Shown here piece by piece: positions 42,375 to 53,747 of a stretch of DNA of 64,000 nt. Position 1 is the first letter of the stretch. The number at the start of each line of letters is the position of its first letter. Source of the stretch: Metarhizium brunneum (lineage: Eukaryota > Ascomycota > Sordariomycetes > Hypocreales > Clavicipitaceae); the NCBI RefSeq assembly GCF_013426205.1, contig NC_089422.1, forward strand, positions 8,955,001 through 9,019,000, read 5' to 3'. The position numbers and the translations under genes are program-made. The notes beneath the pieces are model-generated. The model did no database searches. It was not told the DNA's origin and saw nothing but the letters and a program-made list of their open reading frames with translations.

Positions 42375-43287
42375 AAGAGGTGTCGCATATCAAGCCTACC
42401 CAAATCCTACCTCCTGAAAAACTGGGACACTGCAGTGGCTGCCTGGCAGGTAGCTGCTACCGCCTGAACTATCAAAGATTTCTTTTGTGTATAAAGAGTT
42501 GCACGGTTCCGTTGAAACCCTTGATGGAGTTCTTGCTCCTTAGATAATTCTCATTTAATACAATTGGCGCCTTCGGCGCCATTATACTCGTTCTTTTGTG
42601 ACCCTCAATTGTCTGACAGGGGTGATGCTTCTGCATGACAAGCATATTGATATAACTACTGCTCGTTTGCTATTGCCTCATGGAAGCTTGAACCACTCTG
42701 TATTGACAGAATAAAAACCGACGTATGTTGACATAAATCATAGACCACTCATTACAATTGTACTTAGATGTCTCTTTGTAGTGCATTTTATGGACGTCTA
42801 AAAACCTCACTGACCACTTTGAACGCTTCTATAAGAACCTGGAATACACTAATAATTCCGCAGACTTCGGCGCTGGAAAGTAGCTCTGAATGTTCTACAC
42901 CACCATGCGGCTGTCTCCGTAGGTGCAACCCTTCTGGATACCGGCTAGCCCTCGGCAAGGAAGATCTTTTGTTGTTACACCACTGAAGTGCCCCTGAACC
43001 GGGGAATACAGTTTTGGCAGCCTCATTTCCCTAGACTCAGGTGTTCGTGTTGTTTTTCGACACACGTTAGGCTGCGTACATTGTTCACGTGGAGGCTGAT
43101 CCATTGTTCCGTAGGATGTATAAGTATGACAGTCCTTCCTTCCGTGGCGGTTCTAACTCAGTTCTTCAGACTTTATTCAGGAAGAGCTCATACCAGTGTC
43201 CATCGGGAATCCCATACCCTGGTCATATTACATTAAAACACCACCACAATCAACATTTAAGACCTGCAGGCCGCATTCGTTACTACC
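42375..43287. other. Intergenic with LTR-like remnant
   Basis: No gene seen. Contains the LTR-leader-like sequence at 42481-42620 and the promoter of the Zn2Cys6 gene. Confidence 0.35.
42481..42620 (+). mobile_element. Possible LTR-retroelement end, copy 1
   Basis: GATAATTCTCAT, then GGCGCCATTATACTCG and TTTTGTGACCCTCAATTGTC recur at 57739-57804. The arrangement (TATA-like GTATAAAG, AATACA at a possible LTR end, then TTGGCGCC where a primer-binding site would lie) resembles the edge of an LTR element and its leader. This copy has about 20 extra bases forming a GGCGCC-TTC-GGCGCC palindrome. No coding part remains. Low certainty on the class. Confidence 0.35.
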
Positions 43288-45578
43288 ATGGTCTTCAGTG
43301 GCAGAAAGCGCAGAATCAAAGTATATCCATTATTCACAGTCGGGGGATTGACTAAACCTTACAACAGCTGAAAGTCTAACATGGAGTATATGTAGTGCGA
43401 CGGGGCGAAGGCTCGCAGGCTCTGTACCAGACCCAAAACCGATATCACTTTTTGCCACAAGACTGTTGTGGAGTACGCAAGAAAGAAAGGGCAGAAAACC
43501 ACAAGAGTGACCTCGCCCAGGCCAACCACAACACAGGACGTCATTTCATCACCAGATAAGGCGCTTGCGTCATCTCGCCGGGTTTGGAAGGCCTGTACGG
43601 GTTGCAGAAAGTTCCGAGTCAAGGTAAATGCACTGCTTGGAGATCAACTAACCTCGTAATAACCGAAGGTCTAACAAGAAGTCTATGTAGTGTGAAAATT
43701 CGAGGCCCTGTCAGCAGTGCATCAAGTCTGGGAGAAAATGTACCCCACCCGAAGAAAGGATTGTTACTCGATACGGATATTCGGAATCTTCCGGCAGAAA
43801 ATTCGCAAAGGATGAACCCCTGAATGCTATATCACAGGATGAGAAAGTTGCCTCATATTCGACACCAAAGGCAGGATCCTTGCAGCTGCGCTCCTCGGAC
43901 CTTCCCCAGATGCCCCTGCAGGAAAGGGCAATCGCTTACTTTTTGTATCATTATGATCTTGAATCGCCTAGCCAGAACAAAATCGGCGATATGGGTTTTG
44001 TTATCCTATCGAAGAGCGACAAGGAATGGGAGCATTACCGACTGGCATTTGAAGCTTGCGCTATGGCGTCGTTCATCAATGAGACCGGCGGTCAGCTTGA
44101 ATACAAAAGCTTGACTATTGAGACATACAATAAAGCGCTGATGGCGATGCATAGCGCACTTCAAGATCCAGGTGTCGTTTGTGAGGATGCAACCTTGGCT
44201 GCAGTTTTACTTCTAGCGCTGTTCGAATGCTTAAATCCTACGACTGGGGAGCAAGAAAGCTGGCGCAATCACGTACAGGGTGCTATTGAGTTAGCCCGAG
44301 GACGCGGTCGGAAGCAGATTGACACCCGAATTGGACAAATGCTATTCAGGGCAACCCGCACTTTAATGGTAAGATTTCCATAAACTTCTCAAGTCCACGG
44401 TTTTATCGGGTTGATCTTCAAGTTTACATCGTGATGTAGACTCTCTAATAGCTAACTTGCAACAGGTAATATATAGTCTCGCAACACTAGAAGACGAAAA
44501 GGAGAAAGAGCTCTGGTGGTCCGGAGACGATGAATGCACTTCGACCCAAAAGCTTTGCGTTGGAGTGGCTTCGCTTAGCGCAAAGGCTACGGTCCTTCTT
44601 GGTCCGTCCGGACATAAAGAGGAAGTCGAAGTCGAAGTCATGCTTAAGCGGTGTCAAGCTCATGATCGAGCTTGCAAAGCCAGGTGGGAGGAGTTGTCAA
44701 AGAGTACACAGGGCATTAGCTCTGACAACACGGACCCCTGGCTGCTGATGCTTCTGAATATGCTGACATGTGCACGAATCCTCCTGAACTCAATCATTAT
44801 GAGATGCGCGACCTGGACTTACAAGGTCCCCAATTATCAAACCTCTGAAGAGTATGATGGCGCCTGTTCTGCTCTGGCGGAAATTATTCTTCACAGTGCC
44901 AAGGTCAACGAACAGCAACTCTGCTGGGCCGAAGAAGCGCAGTCCTCGTTTGCGGAACTCGACGTTCAATTACAGCCTGGGCGGGATTCGAGCAGATGCG
45001 CCATCAACAAGTGGATAGAAGATAATAGGAGCCTCTGGGAAGAGAAGCCGCTGGTAGGGCTACAGCCGTTAGCTGTTATCTGGTCTTTAGAATGCCTCAA
45101 CGACGACCAGAAAATCGCCATCGATACCCAATTACGACGCATCGTTGGTTGTACGGTGGATCAAATACGCCGTTCGCCATCCTATACTACTGAGGCGTGC
45201 ACACGACCTTCGCCCAGTCTTTCCGAACCCGCAACGGATACTCCCGAGGCTGGTTCGCGAGATTCTTCCCCAGCTTCCACGGGACGCTTTCGGTACACGC
45301 AACAGGATGATGACACTTTACTTGAACTTTCGAACGAAGGCATCCCGTGGCGTGAAATCCGAGACCGCTTTCCCAAACGCCCTGACAGTTCTTTAAAGAC
45401 TCGTTTATGGACATTAAGAAATTGTCAGCTCACTGCTGATGAGGATCGTCTGCTTATTCGACTAAAAGAGGAAGAACATTGTTCCTTCAGAGATATTGCC
45501 CCAAAAATGCGCCGCCACCGGGCTCTTGTGTCGAATCGCTACAATCAATTACGACGTAACCGTGCAATGAATAATTAA
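43288..45578 (+). CDS. Zn2Cys6 regulator with C-terminal tandem Myb/SANT-like repeats, 661 aa
   Basis: Exons 43288-43320, 43462-43623, 43691-44368 and 44466-45578, phase 0 at every junction. The first small exon (MVFSGRKRRIK, strong ACCATGG context) is inferred because the next exon lacks an ATG. The zinc cluster is split by an intron: CTGCRKFRVK joined to CENSRPCQQCIKSGRKC, with exact C-x2-C-x6-C-x5-C-x2-C-x6-C spacing. The middle is a helical regulatory region (LLALFECLNPTTGEQESWRN). The C-terminus has two Myb/SANT-like units: RYTQQDDDTLLELSNEGIPW and QLTADEDRLLIRLKEEEHCS, each followed by a helix-turn-helix-like stretch. Nuclear DNA-binding regulator; targets unknown. This domain pairing is uncommon. 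Confidence 0.85.
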
Positions 45579-45579
45579 C

Positions 45580-46011
45580 ATGCCTGTAGACATGAATATC
45601 AAGCAGCTTGTTGACTTAAGGCATCAAGACACTTTTCGCGGTTGCTCTAAAAAGAGGCTTCGAAAGTTGTACTCTGAGTACAAGTCTCACTCCTTGGCTG
45701 CCAGCCTTAAGGAGGTTAAGGTTCATCCTCAGAATGGGATGTGATGATAGCAGGAATGAATGGGAAGAAAATTCCAACGAAACAATTGCAGTTATCGAGA
45801 GCTTTCTTCGTCAACACGTGTATAACCACGAAAGTGATTCACAAGACTGCTCAGGTAGATCATCGAGCATGGCACAAGCGAATTGATGACGATTCAAGTT
45901 GATAACAAACTTTTAGAGCTCACCGCAGATACAATCACAAAAGCGTACAGAAAGAACGGCCAGGGGACAGGTCCGGTTTGTGTCATATTTGGTCCTGTAA
46001 TACGATTCTAG
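45580..46011 (+). pseudogene. Frameshifted small gene directly behind the regulator
   Basis: ATG 45580 begins two bases after the regulator's stop. The frame reads MPVDMNIKQLVDLRHQD and RLRKLYSEYKSHSLAASLKE to a TGA at 45742. From there the +1 frame continues cleanly: CDDSRNEWEENSNETIAVIE and SFLRQHVYNHESDSQDCS. A normal intron, GTAGAT...CTTTTAG (45855-45916), then leads to LTADTITKAYRKNGQGTGPV and a stop at 46011. No usable intron bridges the frame change, so one base gain or loss near 45738 is the simplest reading. It might be a sequence error in a live gene. Product unknown. Confidence 0.5.
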
Positions 46012-46599
46012 AATATCTTGGGGACAATTAAACAGCATGATATGGTTCTCGTACCTCTTCTTGTCAAGTACATCAGATTGTCAAGGATCAGCAAAACCAA
46101 ACAACAGCCCTTGTGACTCTAGGATCACGCAAAGTTTCGACAGTAAATAAGACACAGATCGACGGGATACATATATGATGATGAGGGGTAGAAATTAACT
46201 AAGCGATGATATAAAAAGACTCGTTTGTCGTCGCAGTCTCTCCCCATAACTTGACCTCTTAGCATTATCGCCATCTGACCTGAGGCAACGAACCAACATT
46301 CGCGGAAGGTAATGCGCAGGGGCAAACTGATCCCACGTTTGAGCTTTATGACTACATGTGTGGCCACTATCTTTTGAGGAAAGTTAATGAGTGATTAACT
46401 TTTGTCGCTACCCCAAAGCCATAAAATTGAAACTACATACTGTATACAATGCCTATCAACTCCCATCCTTGCTTGCAAGACGCTGTCAGTATGGTCCCCC
46501 AGAGCATAGAAACGACATGCTGAAGAGTTTGCAGAATTTTTAATCTTAATATATACAGAAACAATAAAGCAACACTCGAGTCAAGAACAGGAGGTAGTA
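46012..46599. other. Intergenic, no gene supported
   Basis: AT-rich. A reverse open frame (46125-46367) lacks support. Confidence 0.35.
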
Positions 46600-47166
46600 A
46601 TGGCCATCCGAAATGAGCCCCTACAAAGTCAATACGCATTCAATGTTGCCGCTAGCATATACGAACCATTCCAGGAAGTCTTCGGTCTTACTTGGCGACA
46701 TATTCATACTTTAGTGTTTTTGTGGACAATTATTACACTATCGAGTCAAATATGGCGAACAGTCCAACAATCGAGGCAGTGTCAGCTGCCTCAACCAACC
46801 ACACAATCGGAACGGCAAAAGCAGCGTGTCAAACTCGCAATACCAATGCTATATAATATTAAGTTACACTTCGTCTGGAGGCCGAAAAAAGGAGGGGTTA
46901 TAGGAAAGCTTGGTGTGTCGCTGACAGATATCAAGCTATTGGTCATTGCAGAGCGGTCTAGTGACTCGGAATGGTCGCTTAAAGGTCAGGCCAAATTCTA
47001 TGGAAGTTTGTCCATAGTCAAATGCGCGACTGATATTCAGTGGAAAATGAAACGGCAATTATTTCAGAATCTTCCACAATCTTGGTGGCTGAAGAAAAGG
47101 GCACCATTTCAGATGCTCATCCTCAAAGAGGTATGTGTCTCAAGTGATGATACGGCCGTAGTATAA
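46600..47166 (+). CDS. Orphan with one membrane span, about 188 aa
   Basis: Single long exon from ATG 46600. A hydrophobic span IHTLVFLWTIITLSSQIW (about 35-52) is followed by a charged linker, then a possible beta-rich part (LYNIKLHFVWRPKKGGVIGK, TDIKLLVIAERS, WSLKGQAKFYGSLSIVKC). Near the end GTATGT (47131) makes a strong donor, so the last ~12 residues may be replaced by a short alternative exon after 47174 or 47221. No family recognised. Confidence 0.55.
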   Translation: MAIRNEPLQSQYAFNVAASIYEPFQEVFGLTWRHIHTLVFLWTIITLSSQIWRTVQQSRQCQLPQPTTQSERQKQRVKLAIPMLYNIKLHFVWRPKKGGVIGKLGVSLTDIKLLVIAERSSDSEWSLKGQAKFYGSLSIVKCATDIQWKMKRQLFQNLPQSWWLKKRAPFQMLILKEVCVSSDDTAVV

Positions 47167-47833
47167 AACATAGGTCCTACTAAAATATTGCTCATGAACC
47201 TGAACCTTGCCTACTGTTCAGGCGATCTGCAGAGGGTTTCCCACATAGATTTTTCGTCTCGGGGGGGGGGGATCAACCACCCTCCCGTACGGGGGAGGTT
47301 GAGGTAACAGAAGGTAACCCAGCATCATGTTACCTTTCGGGCTGTCAACGAGGAAAATATCAACCCGGAAATTTTGACAGCCTTGAGGTCTCCGCGAACG
47401 CGCTTTGTCCTAAGCTATTACAAAACCTCCCATTCAATTTGATACGTTGCCATGTCTTCTCACTCTTCACCCCCGGTCTCTGCAATCTAGTTTCGGCTAG
47501 ACTATATCTCTAGGATCTGCGGCTTACATTGTTGCCTGTGGTGCAATTCCAAGTTAGCTTAGTGAACATTCAATCGTACGATATGGGTCCGGCCCCTTTC
47601 ACATCCGGTGCATTCAGGAGCAGCGCAATCCAAATCCTAGGATGGTTTGCTCCAACCGCCTTGAGCATTCAATGGTGACATTTTAAAAGGTTGAAGACTT
47701 TCTTATAATGGCCTATAAATACCTCAACCTCAACATTTCACCTCCATGAAACGAGGTGATATCTTCATACCAGCTACGACCACTTTCATGAGCTGGTGTT
47801 CATAAACAAGCAGGCACTTCTACAAGCATCGAA
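47167..47833. other. Intergenic; G-tract and promoter of the 47.8 kb gene
   Basis: A 13-G run near 47261 and a CTCCCGTACGGGGGAG palindrome near 47282. No gene seen. Confidence 0.4.
47714..47720 (+). promoter_or_regulatory. TATA box of the 47834 gene
   Basis: TATAAAT about 115 bp upstream of the ATG. Confidence 0.5.
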
Positions 47834-48466
47834 ATGGAAACCGAGACCAGCCTAACAGCCCCGCCGAACACACCCGAAAAAAACCCTTACGAGGGTGTTT
47901 GTCAACGCAAGGTCGATGCCCAAAGTCGCAATTTGGACCCTACTTCTTGCAAGTCCTTTTACTTGGCTCATGAAATAATTGAAATATCTTCTGAGAGTGA
48001 CGGCAATAGTGATGAGGCTACCGTTCCGAACAGTCCAAGAGTTATTGAAGAAGATATCAACGAAGGCGACCAGCCCTCCGAAAATGCTTCCCGTGCAGAT
48101 GCAGCCGAGGATGAGGTCAATGACAATACCAACAAAGCCAAAAACGGAAGCATCGTATATTCCAATGGCCTTTTAGCAACTGAATGTCTCCCGAATGTGG
48201 ATCACGCCAGGTTTGCTAATACGGCAGAGGAGTCATCGAGCAAGTACAGTATCATCACCATGAGGCTTGACACTCCTGCAAGTGAAAAATACGGTGCTGT
48301 AGGGCAAAAGTTTGGTGAAGGTGGTTATGTTGGCAACCGTGAAGGAAGTAGCGAATGCAGCAATGGGAAACTAAAGAGAGCCTACGATAGATACGAATCA
48401 CCGCCCGACGATGTTCCAGAGCATGACCTACTATCAAAAAGGAGAAGAACAGCAAAGCGTCTATAA
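47834..48466 (+). CDS. Acidic orphan with SUMO-interaction-like motif, 210 aa
   Basis: Single exon. The protein is hydrophilic and probably disordered. HEIIEISSESDGNSDE (about 50-65) has the hydrophobic core plus acidic Ser tail of a SUMO-interaction motif. The C-terminus is basic (LLSKRRRTAKRL), a likely nuclear signal. No domain was recognised. The combination of SIM-like patch and basic end is also seen in the chromodomain protein at 21.1 kb, but the sequences do not align. A nuclear adaptor is a guess. Confidence 0.65.
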   Translation: METETSLTAPPNTPEKNPYEGVCQRKVDAQSRNLDPTSCKSFYLAHEIIEISSESDGNSDEATVPNSPRVIEEDINEGDQPSENASRADAAEDEVNDNTNKAKNGSIVYSNGLLATECLPNVDHARFANTAEESSSKYSIITMRLDTPASEKYGAVGQKFGEGGYVGNREGSSECSNGKLKRAYDRYESPPDDVPEHDLLSKRRRTAKRL

Positions 48467-49717
48467 CCAAACTCTGATATTACTGCCGAGTGTACCATTG
48501 ATCATCTTGGAGTGGTTAGTGGCTCGGAGTGGTTCCATCAAAGATCAGGAGAAATAAAATGCTGCTCAGCTATACAGTCATGTTCATTTGCTTATTATAA
48601 CATATTGGTTGTTGAAGCATGCCGCCGTTTCCGGGTTTCGCTTCGCCTTGATGGTTGAAAAGGCAGGTCCACATTATGATATGGTTGCAGTATAATATAC
48701 AGATTTTACCAGTTGGACTCGTATGGACTTTGAACTCTCTTGCTACTGAAGCGATTTTGCTATAAGAGGATTCCGTAGGCCTTGTGTTTGGCCATTTTCC
48801 AGTGCATTTGGCCAGCAGTAGACGAGAAGAGCTTTCGTGTTGACACTATCCTTTTCACGCACTCATGCTTCGCCCTGTATACGAAGAAGCAATACCAGAG
48901 CAGGAAGTATGAGCTCCCATGATGTAGCATGGTTACCGAAACCAAGAGCAAAGTTGCCGTTCGGAAGGATCGACGCTGCAAGAGATTAACCGCCATTGCG
49001 TTGAGGGAGTGGTCTGGATCCAGCTGCAAAAGCACGGGACATCAACTGCCGTTGGGAATAAAGACGGATGGACGGCACAACATCCGCGGTGTAGAAGGCT
49101 GAGGCTGTTGAATTGCACTTCACTGGCCGGGACCAGGTTAGGTTGCATGTATGAGTGATGCTTGCCAGCCTTCGGTTGAACTAACCACACCGAAGAGCAC
49201 AACCATGCAAAGGACAAGTCACAATTACCATGATCCCGAGGTCAGCAAACAGTCCCAGGGAGTCAGGCAGCTCGTATTCCCACCGGAGGGCTTTGCCCTG
49301 TTATTCGTTGCGTCGTCCTGGGGTGCGTTATCACAGCAACATCTGCTCTCCCTGTCACTGCGAGACAACCCAACCCATGCAATCCCACGATACGGCTCTC
49401 AAATCACTTCTTCTACTGGCTAAGATATCTGCAAGGCGACCAAAAGGCTGCCATTGCTCGGTGCGAACCACTTTCATCAGAGGCTCGATTGCGCGGCATA
49501 AGAACTGCCCTTAGGAGCCACATTTGTTCGAACCTGGAGCCCTCTCAATGTCTCGTCCCATTCTTACTCTTGAAGACATCCTTAACACAACAACTCACCC
49601 TGGAGAGCGTATCAGGTGTAGTCCTGTTGTGCGATAAACCCGAAATTCACAAGCGTCACACGAGAGTATCTCGGAATCATACCCACCCTTAACCGCCACA
49701 CGTATACCCCTTAGACT
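48467..49717. other. Intergenic, no gene supported
   Basis: Open frames on both strands (48760-49217 reverse; 49151-49692 forward) show no domain or splice logic. Confidence 0.35.
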
Positions 49718-51707
49718 ATGGACTCGGCTCCATGGGATACAAAACCACTGTCACAGTCATTGGTGACCAATGAGCAACTCGGAGAAGGTACTCGTCTCTT
49801 GGAACCCACCTCTAGCTGCGATGAAGGCGGCTTTGAGTGCTTCCCGCGCCGTTGCGGCGCTAGCACCGAGTCACAGTGAGTTGGCCTATTACTTGGAAAT
49901 GGTAATCCGAGATCTTAAAAGGATGTTGAATTGTGGTGTTAACAGCATTAACTAGTAGGACGTATTCATCCGTCGCGTCAACTGCTCAGCAACGCAACTT
50001 ATCACCGATTCCGCTCAGGAGTCGCGTTAGACCAGTTGACAGAGATGAGGACTTCGTCTGCAGTGAAAATCCGGCGAGACCTGGGGGATCTCGTAAGCAC
50101 AGAGGCCAGTATTTTGATGCGGCGTCGGGGTCAAGAATGCTTCTGCAACCAGATACTCGGTCCATATCTTCAGACCAGCTTGCCGCCGAAGTCAACGGCA
50201 TCTATGCCGGACTGGTTCTACTCGAGAGCAAATCCATTGAATATGATAGCACACAAAAGGAGACTGACCTAAGTCAAGAGCAATATCACGCATTAATTTC
50301 CCTTCACCGGTCACTTCTCCATGAGCATCATGACTTTCTATTGGCATCCCAGCACCCATCGGCGAGCGCCGCGCTCCGAAGACTTGCATCTAAGTATTTT
50401 ATACCTGCACGAATGTGGCGTCATGGTATACACTCGTTTCTAGAGCTTCTAAGGCGGAAACTGCCTGGTTCGCTCGAGCATATGCTTACATTCATTTATA
50501 TCGCGTATACCATAATGGCACAGCTATATGAGGCAATTCCGTCGTTTGAGGACACGTGGATAGAGTGTCTTGGTGACTTGGCGCGTTACAGGATGGCAGT
50601 TGAAGATGATGATATCCGAGATCGAGAAATTTGGACTGGTGTATCAAGATTCTGGTATACCAAGGCTTCGGATAAGATACCAATGACTGGACGACTTTAT
50701 CACCACCTAGCGATTTTGGCACGACCAAATGCCCTGCAACAGTTATACTATTATGCTAAATCTCTCTGCGTTCCAGTGCCATTCCCCAGCGCTAGGGATA
50801 GCGTCATGACGCTATTTGATCCCCTCTTGAATGCAAATCCAAGCGCTTCTCAACGTCTGGAGCCAGTTGATGTAGCTTTTGTGCGAGTTCATGGCATACT
50901 CTTCTCTGGCACGCATGAGGATCAGCTCGAGCCAGCGGTGAAGCAATTTCTGGAACTTCTGGATAATCGCATTGGAAGAGAACATGGAAATTGGCTTGAA
51001 TCTGGGTAAGAGACGTCACTGTAATAACGTAAGATCTGCAACAAGCTAACTAGGCTAGGTATTTCATTGGCATCTCATTAAGCTGTCTGCTCCTAAGTTT
51101 TGGAGACGCGTCAAATGTCCTTATGAATGCCGTTTTGAAGAGTCAACAAACAGACGACATTATAATGCTTCCGGATCCGGTGCTGACTGACGCATTCAAA
51201 ACGGCGGTGAGATTTACAGCTCGCACGTATGAGATTGTTATTGCTCGGTGGGGTGACAAGAACACGTTTCCCTGCCTTCATACCCTCCTAGTATTCTACT
51301 GGTTTATGATGGATTTTGACGTAGGGAGACAGTACTTAGAGGGCTCCCTCCCATGGGAACAGACTGCTTTACTACTTAACCATCTGTTACGGACCAGCGA
51401 GTATACGCCACGGTTAGATACTCCGGAAATTCCGTGGCCCGAAGTTGGTAAGGCGCATCCTCTTCCCGAAGACTATGCTATGCGTGGTTTAATCTATACT
51501 GGAACCTATTTCCCGAAGAACTGGTTTGATAATACGGCGATTGATGATGAAGAAAAGTACTTTGAGCCTGCGTCAACGGTTAGTAAACGTTGCGAAAGAA
51601 TCCTATGGCTGGGTTATAGCATGGCAATGAGGAAAAGAAGACTACACTGGGACAAGAACACTAAGCAGTTTTCGGCTAAGAGTAATGAGAGTAATGACGA
51701 CAACTAA
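49718..51707 (+). CDS. Est1/SMG-type DNA/RNA-binding domain protein, 618 aa
   Basis: Exons 49718-49875, 49956-51005 and 51059-51707; introns GTGAGT...AACTAG and GTAAGA...GGCTAG; phases close. Exon 1 (MDSAPWDTKPLSQSLVTNEQ) was found by phase. The second acceptor could lie 3 nt later. The core matches the fungal Est1-like family: QLAAEVNGIYAGLVLLESKS, HEHHDFLLASQHPSASAALR, RMWRHGIHSFLELLRRKLPG, GRLYHHLAILARPNALQQLY and YYAKSLCVPVPFPSARDSVM. That is a helical TPR-like fold of the kind used by Est1/SMG5-7 in telomere or mRNA-decay complexes. Stand-alone fungal copies are usually unstudied. No PIN nuclease domain is present. Confidence 0.88.
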
Positions 51708-52493
51708 TCGACATATCATGACATTTCCGAGACCTCGAAACCGGCTTGATTAGGCAGTCGTGCTGGGGACTCTTCACGAGGGAAATAAAAGGGAACGACG
51801 AGCCGATCGCGGTCCGCAAAAGAAACACTTGAGAAACGAGCCTTCGAACACCCGAGGAGTCGCAGAACCCGTTTTTGTGCATCACTAATTTGGTCAAGCT
51901 GTATGGGAATGGAGGGAGGTGTAGATTAGCGGCGTCGACACAGACCGCTAGTTAGAATAGGTAACTGCTATATGTCACGGTGCTTGTATGTGCTATTCTT
52001 CTAGCTTTTTGTACTCCTCAATACCGCATATTCCGTCCAGCATAAGTTCATCTGAAGCCAACTTGCCCTGCAGAGTAGGAATACCCGCCTCGCAAGAATG
52101 TACTCAAGACTAATTCAGGACTACCACTGGTGTGAACCTATTGTCAGGTAAAATATACATATCAAGTCGTACATGTCGCACTTTATAACAGTTTGATTTG
52201 ATCGTCTTTTGTGTGCTTCTTTGCATGCATATCTTTTGTCTCTATACATGCGTTTAATTTCCACATACGAAGTCATGCAAATGCGGGTAAGACGGTGGCA
52301 ACAACGCAATATTAAATTGGCGCTCATTGAGTGCAGGAACGAACTGAAGAGAGCACATGTTGGTCGCAATGAGAACTTTCCCGAAATATAAATAATTACA
52401 AGTTCCCGCACGTTCAAATCCAACTATCCGTTTTTTTTTTGCCCATTCAACGTACATCTTAGTTGATTTAATTTGTCTTTTGCTCTTTCAAAA
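51708..52493. other. Intergenic, no gene supported
   Basis: AT-rich; short open frames only. It ends with a poly-T/pyrimidine leader before ATG 52494. Confidence 0.35.
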
Positions 52494-53747
52494 ATGTCTG
52501 ACAAAGACAGCACACTCTTTATTGGCGATTCGGACCCAACATGCCCAGCCGGAGTGACACCACAGCCGGATGGATATGTATTCGGGCAGTCATATCAGCA
52601 AACGTATCAAAAATTCTCCTGCAGTCGAATAGATATGTATCTGGGAAACATCCTTCCTGAATGGCCCATCTTTACACCGGATGAAGTATTGGCCATGCGA
52701 CAGAAATATCTTGCTGGCCAGGGCTCCGACAACGATCGACTATCAATGTTGGTAATCATAGATTTAGCGGATACTATGAATCCAATTCATAGCCAGGATA
52801 TTCAAGAGCTCCAATTCGGTCTTCGCTATAGGCGAACTATACAAACCCATGCACTCTTGGCACTGTACTGGAAGCGTCGCGGATTTCATGGATTTGCGAA
52901 TGAACACATCACCAAGGCATTTGCTTTAGGATCCTCTTCTGGGTAGTCCTGAAATCGCATCCGATATGAGGACCCAAAGACTGATACTTCAGTAGGGTTC
53001 AGTGGAAAAATTCTAGCCTTGACGATCATTTCGCGGATATCGTTGCACTCTGGTGTTGCTGCTTTATTATCAGGTAAATTCCCTTTGTCGCCTTCCCCTA
53101 TTCCTTGCCGCAGATAAACCCAACTGACACCAATAGCGAGTATCCTATTCACACAGACATGAATCCAGTTCCACCATCTTTATACAAATACCTGCCGTTA
53201 CCATCCAAAGACGACATCGTACGAAAGTTTGGCACAAGTGCTGGAGCCTTTTTCGAACTCCGAGTCGCGTATATTTCACCACGGCTCACCTCAATTCCCC
53301 GGCCTCAGCTTGAGTGTCTGCCCCTAGAGCTTGTCGAAGTACCCACTCCTCTTGTAACGCTAAAAGAACGCTATATAAATACGCACGGCCTTTCAATAAA
53401 CCCCCAACAAAGCCGCTTCACGTCTCTGGAGTCGTACATTAAGATGATTCAAGAATTCGAACCAGCTAACAGACGTTGGGCATTTCCGACGTAATTTTCC
53501 ATTCACTCTTAGAACTCATGGGAGCAAGGGAAAATACTAACATCTTTTTAGAGAACGATTTTGTTTGTATCAGTTGACGGCCATATACTCCGATACGAAT
53601 CAAAGATCTATTTGCATATTACTAGTTGAGAGGACGCTCAAGTTTTTAGACCCGGTTCCCGACTGCCTTACAACCATGGACATTAACTCAATTTGGGTCC
53701 TATGGTGGAAGTTATGGGGATATCCTTGCCTGCCACATTCCACATGA
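52494..53747 (+). CDS. Orphan protein, 359 aa, four exons
   Basis: Exons 52494-52942, 52993-53073, 53137-53490 and 53552-53747; introns GTAGTC...CTTCAG, GTAAAT...CAATAG and GTAATT...TACTAAC...TTTTAG; phase closes across all four. Content: MSDKDSTLFIGDSDPTCPAG, YVFGQSYQQTYQKFSCSRID, MYLGNILPEWPIFTPDEVLA, then LPLPSKDDIVRKFGTSAGAF and a hydrophobic Trp-rich end (INSIWVLWWKLWGYPCLP). Exon 2 is 27 codons and Cys-rich (LWCCCFIIS). No family was recognised. It looks like a conserved but unnamed gene; the small exon 2 is the least certain. Confidence 0.65.

Noticed and set aside
49520..49540. tRNA B-box-like GTTCGAACC
   Set aside because: No A box, acceptor stem or anticodon arm can be folded upstream.
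49770..49955. Forward open frame MSNSEKVL... just before the Est1-like gene
   Set aside because: Its phase does not join exon 2; the overlapping frame starting at 49718 does, through a GTGAGT donor.
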